Positions 37,229 to 47,851 of a stretch of 64,000 nt of DNA are shown here, one piece after another (the first letter of the stretch is position 1; the number at the start of each line of letters is the position of its first letter). Source of the stretch: Solirubrobacterales bacterium (GTDB taxonomy: Bacteria > Actinomycetota > Thermoleophilia > Solirubrobacterales > Solirubrobacteraceae); the NCBI GenBank assembly GCA_003133565.1, contig PKYB01000042.1, forward strand, positions 10,053 to 74,052, in the 5' to 3' direction. A model generated the notes under the pieces. The model was not told the DNA's origin. It worked only from the letters and a program-made list of their open reading frames with translations, and did not search any database. A program made the position numbers and the translations under genes.

Positions 37229-38329
37229 CTAGAACCCCGGCGCGTAGCCGAGGTAGCGCGTCGCGGCGACCTGCTTGTGAATCTCTGCCGCGGCGGCCGG
37301 GTATTTGCTCAGCAGCAGCGGACTGCTCGCGGTGTAGCCGTTGTTGTAGAGGATCATCTTCACGCGCTTGTGCGTCTTGATGAAGTTGAAGAACTCCTGC
37401 ACGAACGCGGAGCTGTCGGTGTTCCACATCGCCCACTCGCCGAACGCGAACGGCTTGCCCGGGTAGTCGTCGTAGAACGTCTTGAGGCCAGCGAAGTTCG
37501 GGAACTGGCTGTAGAAGTCGGTGCCGACCCAATCGACGTAGTCGCTTCCGGGCCAGTAGGACACCGCGCTCTCGGAGGGGACGTCCGGCGTGCCGGCGGT
37601 CTCGGGGCCCCAGATGAAGGCAATCGCGGAGGTCGGGATCGTGACGGTCGGCACCGTGCCTTGGATGGCTGGGAGGCCCAGCGTGGCGAGCTTCGCGTTG
37701 ATCGTGCTAACCGGCCCGCCGCGGAGGATCGTCACGACGCGCCGCCAAGCCGCTTTGAACGCAGCATGCGAGTAGGCGGGACCGCGCGAGCTGCCGTCCA
37801 TGTTGTCGGCGGAGTAGGGGTTGTTGGCGTTGTTCATCTCCGGCAGCAGACGGATGTAGACGGGTGCGTTGTACGCGGCAATCGTGTCAGCGAGCCAGAG
37901 CAGGTAGGAGTCGCCGCCACCCTGCGCGATGGCAGCCGGCGTCAAGTTGCTCCCATTCGTCGTCGAGGTCTCAAGGTGCAGCATCAGGCGCGCGTGCTCG
38001 GAAACCGCGTCGTTGAATGCCCAGTAACAGCTCTGACCCCACGTGACGAAAGCCCCGAGAACCGCTGGGTGTTTGCCGGTTTCGCTCTGGAACGCTGTGG
38101 CGTCGATTCCGGTGAGCCCGGTTAAGACGGTGTCGCCCGGGGGCATGAGCAGACTCGAGGTTGCGCTCGAGCTGCCGCTTACGCCTGAGCTGCCGCTTGC
38201 GCCTGAGGCGCCGCTTGTGCCTGAGCTACCGCTGGCTCCGTCCGCGAGTGCTCCGGCGCAGAAAATCAGTGCTGTACTGGCCAACCCGCCCGCGACGAGC
38301 CCTCCCAACCGACGCCACCGCTTGTTCAT
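37229..38329 (-). CDS. secreted glycoside hydrolase, GH26-like (beta-mannanase-type)
   Basis: Signal peptide, Gly/Ser/Ala repeat linker, YIRLLPEMNNANNPYS (acid/base Glu-like), FIWGPE, KPFAFGEWAMWN (nucleophile Glu-like). Confidence 0.7.
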   Translation of the reverse strand: MNKRWRRLGGLVAGGLASTALIFCAGALADGASGSSGTSGASGASGSSGVSGSSSATSSLLMPPGDTVLTGLTGIDATAFQSETGKHPAVLGAFVTWGQSCYWAFNDAVSEHARLMLHLETSTTNGSNLTPAAIAQGGGDSYLLWLADTIAAYNAPVYIRLLPEMNNANNPYSADNMDGSSRGPAYSHAAFKAAWRRVVTILRGGPVSTINAKLATLGLPAIQGTVPTVTIPTSAIAFIWGPETAGTPDVPSESAVSYWPGSDYVDWVGTDFYSQFPNFAGLKTFYDDYPGKPFAFGEWAMWNTDSSAFVQEFFNFIKTHKRVKMILYNNGYTASSPLLLSKYPAAAAEIHKQVAATRYLGYAPGF

Positions 38330-38508
38330 CAGTCCCCCCCAGTCGGTTGCCGCGTCGCGGGTTGTGACGATCGGCGCGGCGCCAAGGTAGCGGTCCTTCT
38401 CAGCGATCCACCGAGGTGGCCGCGTGAGAGCTAGCAATGCCAGATGGGAACGCTTGCGCCCCGTAGCGCCATTCATGCCCATAACTTCGACCGGCTCGTC
38501 CTCTTCTG

Positions 38509-38528
38509 CAGGAAACGCGCGTTTCCTG
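38509..38528. promoter_or_regulatory. 20-bp perfect palindrome CAGGAAACGCGCGTTTCCTG
   Basis: Perfect inverted repeat about 180 bp upstream of the GH26-like start and about 130 bp upstream of the divergent secreted protein gene at 38656. Confidence 0.6.
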
Positions 38529-38655
38529 GTCCCCTCGTCCAGGTCGCGAAACACCCGCTCAGCGGGACCTAGACGCGAGCGTGACCGGCAGAGCGAGCTT
38601 CACAAGGAGCGCGACTGTGACTTAGTCGCGCGATCTGCTTCTAGACTGGAGCGCT

Positions 38656-40455
38656 GTGCACGGCGGCACCTCTCGCGCGGCGGCTCCCCACCGCGCCCGA
38701 CTGGATGCGACGGATCGCCGCCGCCTCGCGCGCGCGGCCATTGCAGCGTTGCTCGCCGCTGGCGGGATCGCCGCCGTCGCCGCGCCGGCGTTTGCGGCGA
38801 CCGCGACCTACTACGTCAGCCCCGCGGGCGGCGGCAATTGCAGCAGTGCTGCGAGTCCCTGCACGCTGGCGACCGCGCTCACTGATGCGGCGTCAGGGTC
38901 AGACGGTGGCGATGTCGTGACGATCGAGCTCGCGCCCGGGGGCTACTCCGGCCCGATCCCAATCGGCGGGACCGAGTCGTCACTGACGCTCGACGGCGCC
39001 GGCCCGGGAGCGAGTGTGGTGAACGGCGGCGGATCTCAGCCCGCGGTGTCGATCAGCGTGACGTTTCCGGTCGCCCTCGAGCATCTCGGAATCATCGGGG
39101 GTGCCGCCACCAACGGCGGTGGCGTCGATATCTCGAACGCGGGCGCCCATGTCACGATCGAGGACTCGACGATCGCGGGGAGCGCGGAAGGTGGCGGTGT
39201 CTATGCGGACGGCACCGTCGACATTTACGGCTCGACGATCGCTGACAACGTCGGCGACGGGATCGACACGGCAGGGGGGACGGTCGAGCTCGGCGCCGAC
39301 CTGCTCGCGAGCAATAGCGGGCTCGACTGCGCGGGCGGAGGGATCAGCGATGCCGGCTACAACTACGCCGACGACGTGAGCTGCCCGACCGGCTCCGGCA
39401 ACAGCCATGACAGCGCAGCTTCACTCGACCTCGCGTCTCTCAACACAAGCACGGGGACGGTCGCGGTCACGAGCTCGAGTGAGGCTTACGACGTCGTGCC
39501 GACGGGTACGACGCTCTCCGGAGATCCGACCGGCGCGTTCTGCTTGGGCATCGACGAGCGAGGCGCGCCGCGCATCGAGGGCGGCGCAAGCGCCTGCAGC
39601 GCGGGGGCCTACCAGTACGCGGGCGCGGTCATCACCGGGGTGAGCAGCCCGGCGCTCGAGCTTGGACTCACGGTGACGCTGACCGGGTCCAATTTGGGCA
39701 GCGTGATCTCCGCAACGTTCGGCGCGACGCCGGCCGCGATCACGAGCCAGACGAGCACCTCACTCTCTCTCGCGCTACCGCTATCCCTCGCGTTTGGCTC
39801 GCAGCCGATCACGCTCGTCAGCCAGTACGACAGCGCCACCGTCCCGTTCGCTGCTGTTGCCAATCCCGGCGTCGCGACCCTCACGCTCCCGCCAGGTGAG
39901 CACGGCGTGCCCTACTCGGAGCCGGTTCCTGTGAGCGGTGGCCGCGCACCCTTCAGTTTCGCGACCGTGTCGGGGGCGCTGCCGCGCGGGCTCAGCCTGT
40001 CGAGCGCGGGGGTCATCTCCGGCACACCGACGAGCACCGGCGGCTCCGCCTTTGGTGTGGTCGTGAGCGACGCGAACGGCGTCGTCGCCGCCACCCAGAA
40101 CGTGTCATTGACGATCGCGGTGCCGGTGATCTCGATCAAATCGAAGACCGCCAAGGTCAGCCACAACGAGCTGCCGGTCGTGCTCGGCTGCACGTTCGCG
40201 CCGTGCGCGGGCACCGTCACCCTGACTGGATCTGTGACGACCACGGTCAAAGGGCACGAGACGACGACGAGCGCCACGCTCGCCTCGGCCACGTACGCCA
40301 CTCTCGCTCCGAAGACGGGTGTCGAGCTGGAGTTGGTGCTCACGGCAAAGGGGCGCAAGATGCTCGCCCGCGTCGCCAAGCACCATCTCCATGAGCTCGT
40401 GATTGCGAGCGTGGATGCGGGACAGACCATCGCGAGCAACGTGGCGGTCTTCTGA
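38656..40455 (+). CDS. secreted parallel beta-helix protein with IPT/TIG and putative-Ig domains
   Basis: Signal peptide; beta-helix repeats (VTIEDSTIAGSAEGGGVYADGTVDIYGSTIADN); ITGVSSPALELGLTVTLTGSNLGSVISATFGATPA (TIG); LPPGEHGVPYSEPVPVSGGRAPFSF (He_PIG-like). Confidence 0.8.
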   Translation: MHGGTSRAAAPHRARLDATDRRRLARAAIAALLAAGGIAAVAAPAFAATATYYVSPAGGGNCSSAASPCTLATALTDAASGSDGGDVVTIELAPGGYSGPIPIGGTESSLTLDGAGPGASVVNGGGSQPAVSISVTFPVALEHLGIIGGAATNGGGVDISNAGAHVTIEDSTIAGSAEGGGVYADGTVDIYGSTIADNVGDGIDTAGGTVELGADLLASNSGLDCAGGGISDAGYNYADDVSCPTGSGNSHDSAASLDLASLNTSTGTVAVTSSSEAYDVVPTGTTLSGDPTGAFCLGIDERGAPRIEGGASACSAGAYQYAGAVITGVSSPALELGLTVTLTGSNLGSVISATFGATPAAITSQTSTSLSLALPLSLAFGSQPITLVSQYDSATVPFAAVANPGVATLTLPPGEHGVPYSEPVPVSGGRAPFSFATVSGALPRGLSLSSAGVISGTPTSTGGSAFGVVVSDANGVVAATQNVSLTIAVPVISIKSKTAKVSHNELPVVLGCTFAPCAGTVTLTGSVTTTVKGHETTTSATLASATYATLAPKTGVELELVLTAKGRKMLARVAKHHLHELVIASVDAGQTIASNVAVF

Positions 40456-40515
40456 GGCCGGCATAGCCGGTCCGCGCGCGCCCCCGTCCGAGCTCGCGCG
40501 CGATCCGCCTCCTCG

Positions 40516-42402
40516 CTAGCCGCGGCGCACGAGCTTCTGGGCGCGCGCCGCGCGAACCGCGGTCGAAAGTCCGTCGATGTCGTAGCTGCCGTGCAGCCGG
40601 CGGCCGTTGATGAAGAACGTGGGCGTGCCGGAGACGCCGCTGAGGTCGGCGCTGTCGACGTCATCGGCGACGCGCGCCGCCACTGTGTGCTTGCGCAGGT
40701 CCTCGACGAAGCGCTCGACGTCGAGGCCGAGCTTCTCGGCGTAGCCCTGCAGGTCCGGTGCGCGCAGCGCGTCCTGGTGTTCGAAGAGCAGGTCGTGCAT
40801 CTCCCAGAAGTGCTCCTGGGAGGCCGCGGCCTCCGTCGCCTCAGCCGCCAGCTGGGCGTGGGGGTGGACGTCGCGCAGCGGCAGGTGGCGCCAGACGTAG
40901 CGTAGGTCACCGAAGTCCGCGAGCAGCTCGCGCAGGACCGGCTCGGCCCGGCCGCAGAAGGGGCACTCGAGGTCGCCGTACTCGACCAGCGTGATCGGCG
41001 CATTCATCGGGCCACGGATGTGGTCGCGCTCGGGATCCACGTCGACCGCGAGATCGACGATCGTCTCGAGCCGGCCGACGAGCGCCCGCGCGCGATGACG
41101 CGGCGGCAGCAGATCGATCACGCGGAAAATGGTCCAGGTCAGCAACGCGGCGCAGAAGGCGGCGCTCAGCACGCCAACCTTTGCCTCGTCGAGGTCCTCG
41201 CCGCTGAAGCTGAGGCTTGAGATCAGCAGTGACACTGTGAAGCCCATTCCGGCGATCGTGCCGCCACCGAGTAGAGCACCCCAGCCGACCGGGAGCCGGA
41301 GCTTGCCGCGGCTTGCCCAGATCACCAACCGCGAGGTTCCGATGATGCCGACCGGTTTGCCGACGACGTAGCCAACGAGGATCCCGAGCGTGATCGGCGA
41401 TGCGAACGCGCGTGAGAGGAGGCTGCCGTCGATCACGATTCCCGCGTTCGCCAGCGCGAAGAGCGGCACGACGACATAGCTCGACCATGGGTGGAAGACC
41501 TCCGCCATGCGCTCGTTAGGTGAGATCGCCAAGTCGAGCGCGCGCCGCGCCGTATGGGCAAGCTCCGCCGTCGGCTGCTCGCGGAAGGAGCGAAACTGCT
41601 CGGTCGCGTGTTCGAGGTCGCCGCGCCCCGCCGGATAGGCGTAGGCGAGCAGGCCCATCACCAACCCGACGATCAGCGGGTCGATGCCCGACTCGAAGAC
41701 GGCCACCCACAACACCACGCCAAGCGCGGCATAGACGAGCCCGCGTTGGATTTCCAGCCCGCGCGCGGCGAGTACGAGCACGAACACGCCGAGCGCGACA
41801 GCGCCCGCGACCACGGCGAGATGGTGGCTGTAGACAATCGCGATCACCAGCAGTCCCGCGACGTCGTCGACGACGAGCACCGTCAGCAAAAACGCACGAA
41901 GACGCCCTGAGATACGCGGTCCGACGAGCGCGAGCATGCCGAGCGCGAACGCGGTATCGGTCGACATCGCGGCACCCCACCCGTGCGCCGAGTGGTGGCC
42001 GGCGTTGAAGGCGAGGTAGATCGCGATCGGCACGGTCATGCCACCGAGCCCGGCGAGCAGTGGCACCGTCACCCGTCGGCGCTCGCGCAGCTCACCGATG
42101 TCGAACTCGCGGCGCGCCTCGAGCCCGACGACGAAGAAGAAGAACGCCATCAGTCCGTCGTTGATCCAGTGCCGCAGATCCTGAGAGATGCCGCTGTGGC
42201 CGATGCGGATGCTCAGCACGCTGGTCCAGACGCTGTGGTAGGAGGACGGGTCAGCGTTCGCCCACACCAGCGCGGCCACCGCCGCGCCGAGCAGCAGACC
42301 AGCACCGCCCGTCTCGGTTCGCAGCAAATCCCGAAGCGGCGTGCTCAGGTTGCGCGACCACGCGGTCTCTGACGTCGCGGCTGCGGGCTGCTCCTCGCTC
42401 AC
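40516..42402 (-). CDS. nhaA: NhaA-type Na+/H+ antiporter fused to C-terminal DsbA/thioredoxin-like domain
   Basis: NhaA core (WINDGLMAFFFFVVGLEARREFDIGEL, STDTAFALGMLALVG, VDDVAGLLVIAI) followed by APITLVEYGDLECPFCGRAEPVLRELLADFGDLRYVWRHLPL...SGTPTFFINGRRLHG. Confidence 0.93.
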   Translation of the reverse strand: MSEEQPAAATSETAWSRNLSTPLRDLLRTETGGAGLLLGAAVAALVWANADPSSYHSVWTSVLSIRIGHSGISQDLRHWINDGLMAFFFFVVGLEARREFDIGELRERRRVTVPLLAGLGGMTVPIAIYLAFNAGHHSAHGWGAAMSTDTAFALGMLALVGPRISGRLRAFLLTVLVVDDVAGLLVIAIVYSHHLAVVAGAVALGVFVLVLAARGLEIQRGLVYAALGVVLWVAVFESGIDPLIVGLVMGLLAYAYPAGRGDLEHATEQFRSFREQPTAELAHTARRALDLAISPNERMAEVFHPWSSYVVVPLFALANAGIVIDGSLLSRAFASPITLGILVGYVVGKPVGIIGTSRLVIWASRGKLRLPVGWGALLGGGTIAGMGFTVSLLISSLSFSGEDLDEAKVGVLSAAFCAALLTWTIFRVIDLLPPRHRARALVGRLETIVDLAVDVDPERDHIRGPMNAPITLVEYGDLECPFCGRAEPVLRELLADFGDLRYVWRHLPLRDVHPHAQLAAEATEAAASQEHFWEMHDLLFEHQDALRAPDLQGYAEKLGLDVERFVEDLRKHTVAARVADDVDSADLSGVSGTPTFFINGRRLHGSYDIDGLSTAVRAARAQKLVRRG

Positions 42403-42453
42403 ACCATGATTCTCGCGGAGCGCGCCGCGCGGCGGCTCGCGCCCCGCGCCCGG

Positions 42454-43122
42454 CTAGGGCGCGGCCGGGACGACGACCACCGCTGTCTCGCCGACGTCGA
42501 GCTCGTCGGTGTCAAACGCGCTGCCCTCGAGCCGCTGCACCTGCCCCGCCAGCTCGACGAAGGCCTCCTCGGTCTCGAGGAAGCCGATCCGCGGCGTGCG
42601 GTAGTGCATCGGCACGACCCAGCGCGGGCGCAGGCGCTCGACGATCGCCATCGCCCCGGCGGCCCCGATCGTCGGGCCGTCGCCGACCGGGATGAACAGG
42701 AGGTCGATGGCGCCGATCGCCGCCGCCTGCTCCTCGCGCAACTCGCTCTGGCCGAAATCGCCGAAGTGGGCGACGCGCAGACCGTCGAGCTCGAAGACAA
42801 AGATCGTGTTCGGCCCGCGCGCCGTGCCGGCCTGCTCGTCGTGCTCGGAGGCGATCGCGATGACCTCGCCGATCGGCGATTCGAGCCGCCCTGCCGTCGA
42901 GCGCAACACCACCGGATCGCCGCCGATCGACTCGACGCCGTTGTGGTCGCCATGCTCGTGGGTGACGAGCAGGACATGGGCATCGACGTCCGCGATCGGC
43001 GGATAGTCGAAAACGATCCCGCGGCTCGCGGCAGCCGACATGTCGCCGATCGGGTCGATCACCACCGTCGTCTCGCCATCCGACAGCCTGAAAGCGGACT
43101 GGCCGTGCCACTCAACGCGCAT
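42454..43122 (-). CDS. metal-dependent hydrolase, beta-lactamase fold (UlaG-like)
   Basis: MRVEWHGQSAFRLSDGETTVVIDP, HEHGDHNGVESI, HFGDFGQ. Confidence 0.9.
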   Translation of the reverse strand: MRVEWHGQSAFRLSDGETTVVIDPIGDMSAAASRGIVFDYPPIADVDAHVLLVTHEHGDHNGVESIGGDPVVLRSTAGRLESPIGEVIAIASEHDEQAGTARGPNTIFVFELDGLRVAHFGDFGQSELREEQAAAIGAIDLLFIPVGDGPTIGAAGAMAIVERLRPRWVVPMHYRTPRIGFLETEEAFVELAGQVQRLEGSAFDTDELDVGETAVVVVPAAP

Positions 43123-43219
43123 TCGTGCTCCTTCGTCGCCGTGATCGGGGTGTGCCTCGCGCCGTCCCGCCGCGGACGTTAGCGCCTGGGTGCCCGGCGT
43201 TGCGATGATCCCTAGCGCA

Positions 43220-44650
43220 ATGGCAGCAACCCCCGACACGCCGACCCCCGAAACGGCGCCAACCGCCGACACGCCACACGCCGCGCCCGGCGCGCCAGGC
43301 CATCGCGTCGTCGTGATCGGCGGCGGCTTCGGTGGCCTCAAGGTGGCCAAGCGCCTCGCGCGCCGCCGCGACGTCGAGATAACGCTGATCGATCGCGCCA
43401 ACCACCATCTCTTCCAGCCGCTGCTCTACCAGGTGAGCACGGGAATCCTCTCCGGCGGCCAGATCGCGCCGGCGCTCCGCGACATCTTCGTCGACCACGA
43501 GAACGTGCGCGTGCTGCTCGGCGAGGTCACGGCGATCGACCTCGACGCGCACACCGTCGCCGCTACCGCCGCCCACGACATCACGCTCCACTACGACACG
43601 CTGGTCGTCGCGGCCGGGTCCGGCGACTCCTACTTCGGCCACGACGAATGGGAGCGCGACGCGCCCGGCATGAAGTCGCTCGACGACGCCTTTCGCGTCC
43701 GCACGCGAATCCTCAGCGCCTTCGAGCTGGCCGAGACCAGCAGCGATCCCGCCGATCGCGAGGCCTGGCTGACGTTCGCGATCGTCGGCGCCGGGCCGAC
43801 CGGCGTCGAGCTCGCCGGTCAGCTGGCCTACCTCTCGCGGCACACGCTCGCCGGCCACTACCGCGCGATCCGCAGCGAGGACGCACGGATCGTGCTGCTC
43901 GACGCCGACTCCAGCGTGCTGCCCTCCTTCCGCGAGCGGATTCGCCGCAAGGCCGACGCCGAGCTCCGCCGGGTGGGGATCGAGATCCAGCTCGGGACCG
44001 CGGCGACCGGGATCGACGCCCACGGCCTCGACGTCCGCGGCCCCGACGGCGTGAAGCGAATCGAAGCCCGCACCGTGCTCTGGGCCGCCGGCGTCGCCGC
44101 ATCGCCACTCGCGCGCATGCTCGCCGCGGCGAGCGGCTCAGAGGTGGATCGGGCTGGGCGGCTTCTGTCGGCGCCCGACCTCGCACTTCCCGGCCATCCA
44201 GAGGTGTTCGCCATCGGCGACATGGTGTCGCTCGAGGGTGTTCCCGGCGTCGCCCAGGCGGCGCTCCAAGAGGGCCACTACGTCGCGAAGCTGATCAGTG
44301 GGCGCCTCGACGGGAAGAGCCCGCCAGCGCCCTTCAGCTACCGCGACAAAGGCAGCCTGGCTGTCCTCGGGCGCAGCTGGGCTGTCGCCGACGTCCGCGG
44401 GCTCCAGCTCGCCGGGCGCGTCGCCTGGGTGATCTGGGCGGTCGTCCACATCGCGTTTCTCGTCGACTGGCAGAAGCGCTTCGAGATCATTCGCCGCTGG
44501 TTCTGGGAGTTCGTCACGGAGGGGCGCCAGGAACGCGTGATCAGCGTCGTCAGCCTGCTCCCCGAGGAGGCCGCGCGCGCCGAGCTCGAGACCGCGCGGG
44601 CGCGACTCGCCGAGCGCGACCCGGGCGCAGGCCTGGCGCCGGAGCGCTGA
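43220..44650 (+). CDS. ndh: type II NADH:quinone oxidoreductase / FAD-dependent pyridine nucleotide-disulfide oxidoreductase
   Basis: HRVVVIGGGFGGLKVAKRLARRRDVEITLIDRANHHLFQPLLYQVSTGILS; FAIGDMVSLEGVPGVAQAALQEG; C-terminal membrane-associating region. Confidence 0.92.
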   Translation: MAATPDTPTPETAPTADTPHAAPGAPGHRVVVIGGGFGGLKVAKRLARRRDVEITLIDRANHHLFQPLLYQVSTGILSGGQIAPALRDIFVDHENVRVLLGEVTAIDLDAHTVAATAAHDITLHYDTLVVAAGSGDSYFGHDEWERDAPGMKSLDDAFRVRTRILSAFELAETSSDPADREAWLTFAIVGAGPTGVELAGQLAYLSRHTLAGHYRAIRSEDARIVLLDADSSVLPSFRERIRRKADAELRRVGIEIQLGTAATGIDAHGLDVRGPDGVKRIEARTVLWAAGVAASPLARMLAAASGSEVDRAGRLLSAPDLALPGHPEVFAIGDMVSLEGVPGVAQAALQEGHYVAKLISGRLDGKSPPAPFSYRDKGSLAVLGRSWAVADVRGLQLAGRVAWVIWAVVHIAFLVDWQKRFEIIRRWFWEFVTEGRQERVISVVSLLPEEAARAELETARARLAERDPGAGLAPER

Positions 44651-44692
44651 TCTCGACCGCGCGCTCTCGAGCCGGGTTGCGCCCGCGGGCGG

Positions 44693-47044
44693 CTAGCTCG
44701 GACGCCGCCGCTCGGGGCTCCGTCCATGTGGCTGTTGTGGCTCCTCGCCGGCGCTGATCTTTGGAATCGAGCGCGTCACCGGTCGCTTGGTGGTGACTTT
44801 GAGCGTCTCACCGTGGTGGGCGATCTCGATCGCCGAACCTTTGCGCAGCGAGTAGCGCGCCTCCTTGTGCGTGACCTCGACACGCAGCCGACGCCCGCGA
44901 AAGGACACGCCAAAGGCCAGCCGGTTCAGTCGCTGGGGCAGACGTGGGGCGAAGGTGAGCTTGCCCTCGAAGTCGCGCATGCCACCGAAGCCGGCGACCG
45001 CGACGATCCAGGCCCCCGCCAGCGAGGCGATGTGCAGGCCGTCGCGGGTGTTGTGCTCGAGGTCGTCGAGGTCCATCAGCGACGCCTCGCCGAAGTAGTC
45101 GTAGGCCAGCTCGACATGGCCGACCTCGGCGGCGATGACCGCCTGCGTGCACGCTGAGAGCGAGGAGTCACGAACCGTCAGCGCCTCGTAGTAGGCGAAG
45201 TTGGCGGCCTTCTCCTCGGCGCTGAAGGCATCCCCGCGCGTGAAGAGAGCGAGCACGAGGTCGGCCTGCTTGACGACCTGCTTGCGGTAGAGGTCGAAGT
45301 AGGTGAAGTGGAGCAGCAGCGGGTACTGGTCGGGGCGGGTCGCCTCGAAGTCCCAGGGCTGGTGCTCGGTGAAGCCCTCGGCCTGGGGGTGAACGCCGCG
45401 GCCCTCGTCGTAGGGGATCAGCATCGCCTGCGCCGCGTCGCGCCAGGACGCCGCCTCCTCGGCGTCGACGTCGAGTTCCGCAGCACGGTCGGTATGGCGG
45501 GCGACGGCGTCGGCCGCCAGCAGCAGGTTGCGCTGCGCCATCAGGTTCGTGTAGACGTTGTTGTCGGCGAGCGCGCTGTACTCGTCGGGACCGGTGACGC
45601 CGTCGATCCGAAACCTCCCCGCGCTGTCGTGATGGCCGAGCGATCGCCATAGCCGTGCGGTCTCGACCAGCAGTTCGAGCCCGACGTCGCGCTCGAAGGC
45701 TTCGTCCTCGTGCGCGGCCTGGTAGCGCCCGACGGCATCGGCGATGTCTGCAGCGATGTGGAAGGCGGCCGTTCCGGCCGGCCAGTAGCCCGAGCATTCC
45801 GCTCCGTCGATCGTGCGCCAGGGAAAAGCCGCACCCTCGAGTCCCAGGAGCTTGGCTCGGTCGCGGGCCAGGTCCAGCGTGGCGTGGCGCCAGCTCAGGG
45901 CATCGCGGGCGGCGTCCGGCGCGGTGTAGGTGAGGACCGGCAGAACGAACGTTTCGGTGTCCCAGAAGGCGTGGCCGTCGTAGCCAGGCCCGGTCAGCCC
46001 CTTCGCCGCGATCGCGCGTTTCTCGCCGCGCAAACCCGCCTGCAGGGTGTGAAACAGCGCGAAGCGCGCAGCCTGCTGGAGCTCGGCGTCCCCCTCGATC
46101 TCAACGTCAGCGCGCTCCCAAAAGTCGTCGAGGTGGGCGCGCTGGCCGGCCACGAGACCATCCCAACCGGTGTGGAGCGCCTCGCTCAGGGCCGCAGCGA
46201 CCTGGTCGCGCAGTGCCGCCGTCGAACGTCTCTGCGACCACCCGTAGGCGAGGAACTTGACGACGCGCAGGCGCTCACCGGGCCCGAGCTCGCTCGTGAT
46301 CGTCAGCCGCGCAGTGTCCTCATAGCACTCGCCCTCGTGGTCGGTGCCCGGAGGTCCCTCGATGATGTGATCCATCGCGGTCGCCATTCGCAGCCCGCTC
46401 TGGCGCGTGCGGTGCACCAGCACGGCGCGCAGGTCGTGGTCGATGAACTGCTCGGAGACGAGCGGCGCTTCGACGCTCGCCCCGGCGCGGGGATCGTTGC
46501 CCACATGCGGCAGAGGCTCGTTGGTGACGAGCTCTGATTGCAGCACGACGCGAACGTGTTCATCCACGGCCTCGACCTCATAGGCGATTGCTGCCACGGC
46601 TCGTTGGACGAGCGAAACCAGGCGCACCGATGACACGCGCACCTCCTTGCCGACCGGCGAGCGCCAGTGCGCGGCGCGTCGCAGCACGCCGGCCCGCAGG
46701 TCCAGTTCCCGCTCGTGGCTGCGGAGCTCACCCAGGCGCAGGTCGAGCGGCTCATCGTCGACGAGCAGGCGGATGATCTTGCCGTTGGTGACGTTGACCA
46801 CGGTCTGGCTCGCCTCGGGATAGCCGTAGCCGGCCTCGGCGTAGGGCATCGGGCGCTCCTCGTAGAAGCCGGCGAGGTAGGTGCCCGGCAGGCCGGCCGG
46901 CTCGCCCTCGTCGAGGTTTCCGCGCAGGCCAATGTGACCGTTGGCCAGCGTGAACAGCGATTCCGTCTGATCGAGTATTTCCAGGTCGAGGTGGGTCTCG
47001 CGCAGCGACCACGGCTCGACCGCAAAGGCGGGGTGGAGGATCAC
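44693..47044 (-). CDS. glycoside hydrolase family 65 (maltose/trehalose/kojibiose phosphorylase-type)
   Basis: [74 protein letters not shown]. Confidence 0.93.
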   Translation of the reverse strand: MILHPAFAVEPWSLRETHLDLEILDQTESLFTLANGHIGLRGNLDEGEPAGLPGTYLAGFYEERPMPYAEAGYGYPEASQTVVNVTNGKIIRLLVDDEPLDLRLGELRSHERELDLRAGVLRRAAHWRSPVGKEVRVSSVRLVSLVQRAVAAIAYEVEAVDEHVRVVLQSELVTNEPLPHVGNDPRAGASVEAPLVSEQFIDHDLRAVLVHRTRQSGLRMATAMDHIIEGPPGTDHEGECYEDTARLTITSELGPGERLRVVKFLAYGWSQRRSTAALRDQVAAALSEALHTGWDGLVAGQRAHLDDFWERADVEIEGDAELQQAARFALFHTLQAGLRGEKRAIAAKGLTGPGYDGHAFWDTETFVLPVLTYTAPDAARDALSWRHATLDLARDRAKLLGLEGAAFPWRTIDGAECSGYWPAGTAAFHIAADIADAVGRYQAAHEDEAFERDVGLELLVETARLWRSLGHHDSAGRFRIDGVTGPDEYSALADNNVYTNLMAQRNLLLAADAVARHTDRAAELDVDAEEAASWRDAAQAMLIPYDEGRGVHPQAEGFTEHQPWDFEATRPDQYPLLLHFTYFDLYRKQVVKQADLVLALFTRGDAFSAEEKAANFAYYEALTVRDSSLSACTQAVIAAEVGHVELAYDYFGEASLMDLDDLEHNTRDGLHIASLAGAWIVAVAGFGGMRDFEGKLTFAPRLPQRLNRLAFGVSFRGRRLRVEVTHKEARYSLRKGSAIEIAHHGETLKVTTKRPVTRSIPKISAGEEPQQPHGRSPERRRPS

Positions 47045-47784
47045 GGCGCGTCGAGCAGCTGAATGAGATCGTCGACGACGACGTCAGCGCCATGTTCGCG
47101 CAGCGCCTCCGCCTGGTCCTCGCGATCCACGCCGACGACAAAGGCGAAGCCGCCCGCTCGCCCGGCCGCCACGCCCGCGAGCGCATCCTCGAAGACCGCG
47201 CAGCGGTCTGCCTCGACGCCGAGTGCCTTTGCCCCGGCGAGGAACATGTCGGGCGCCGGCTTACCCTTCAGCCCCTCGCGTTCGGCAACAACACCGTCGA
47301 TCCGCTGCTCGAACAGATCCTCGATGCCGGCGGCCGCGAGCACGGCCTGAGCATTGGCGCTCGAGGAGACGACGGCCCGTGCCAACCCGGCCTCCCGCGC
47401 AGCGTGGACGTAGCGCACCGAGCCGTCGTAGGGCTCGACACCCTGATCGCGGATCAGCGCCAGCACGATGTGGTTCTTGCGGTTCCCGAGCCCATGGACC
47501 GTCTCGGCGTCGCTCGAGTCGCCCGGATCGCCCTCCGGCAGCTCGATCCCGCGGGACTCGAGGAACGAGCGCACACCGTCCTCGCGCGGCTTGCCGTCGA
47601 CATATTCGTCGTAGTCAGCCTTGACGTCGAACGGGACGAACTCGTTGCCGCTCTGCTTCGCGCGCTCGCCCAGGTAGGCATCGAACATCTCCTTCCAGGC
47701 GGCGGCGTGGACCTTGGCGGTTTGCGTGAGCACGCCGTCGAGATCGAAGAGGCACGCTTCCACCCCGTCAGGCAGGCCGAGCAT
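47041..47784 (-). CDS. pgmB: HAD-superfamily beta-phosphoglucomutase-like phosphatase/mutase
   Basis: [71 protein letters not shown]; 4-bp overlap with the GH65 gene. Confidence 0.9.
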   Translation of the reverse strand: MLGLPDGVEACLFDLDGVLTQTAKVHAAAWKEMFDAYLGERAKQSGNEFVPFDVKADYDEYVDGKPREDGVRSFLESRGIELPEGDPGDSSDAETVHGLGNRKNHIVLALIRDQGVEPYDGSVRYVHAAREAGLARAVVSSSANAQAVLAAAGIEDLFEQRIDGVVAEREGLKGKPAPDMFLAGAKALGVEADRCAVFEDALAGVAAGRAGGFAFVVGVDREDQAEALREHGADVVVDDLIQLLDAP

Positions 47785-47851
47785 TCCTAGACCTTACGCA
47801 CCCGCGGGGGCTCGCTGGCTCTAGCTTTCATCGCCGGGCCGGCGCCGGCGA

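Noticed and set aside
40455-40515. ccggcatagccgg short inverted repeat between convergent genes
   Set aside because: Only 5-bp arms; too weak to call a terminator with confidence.
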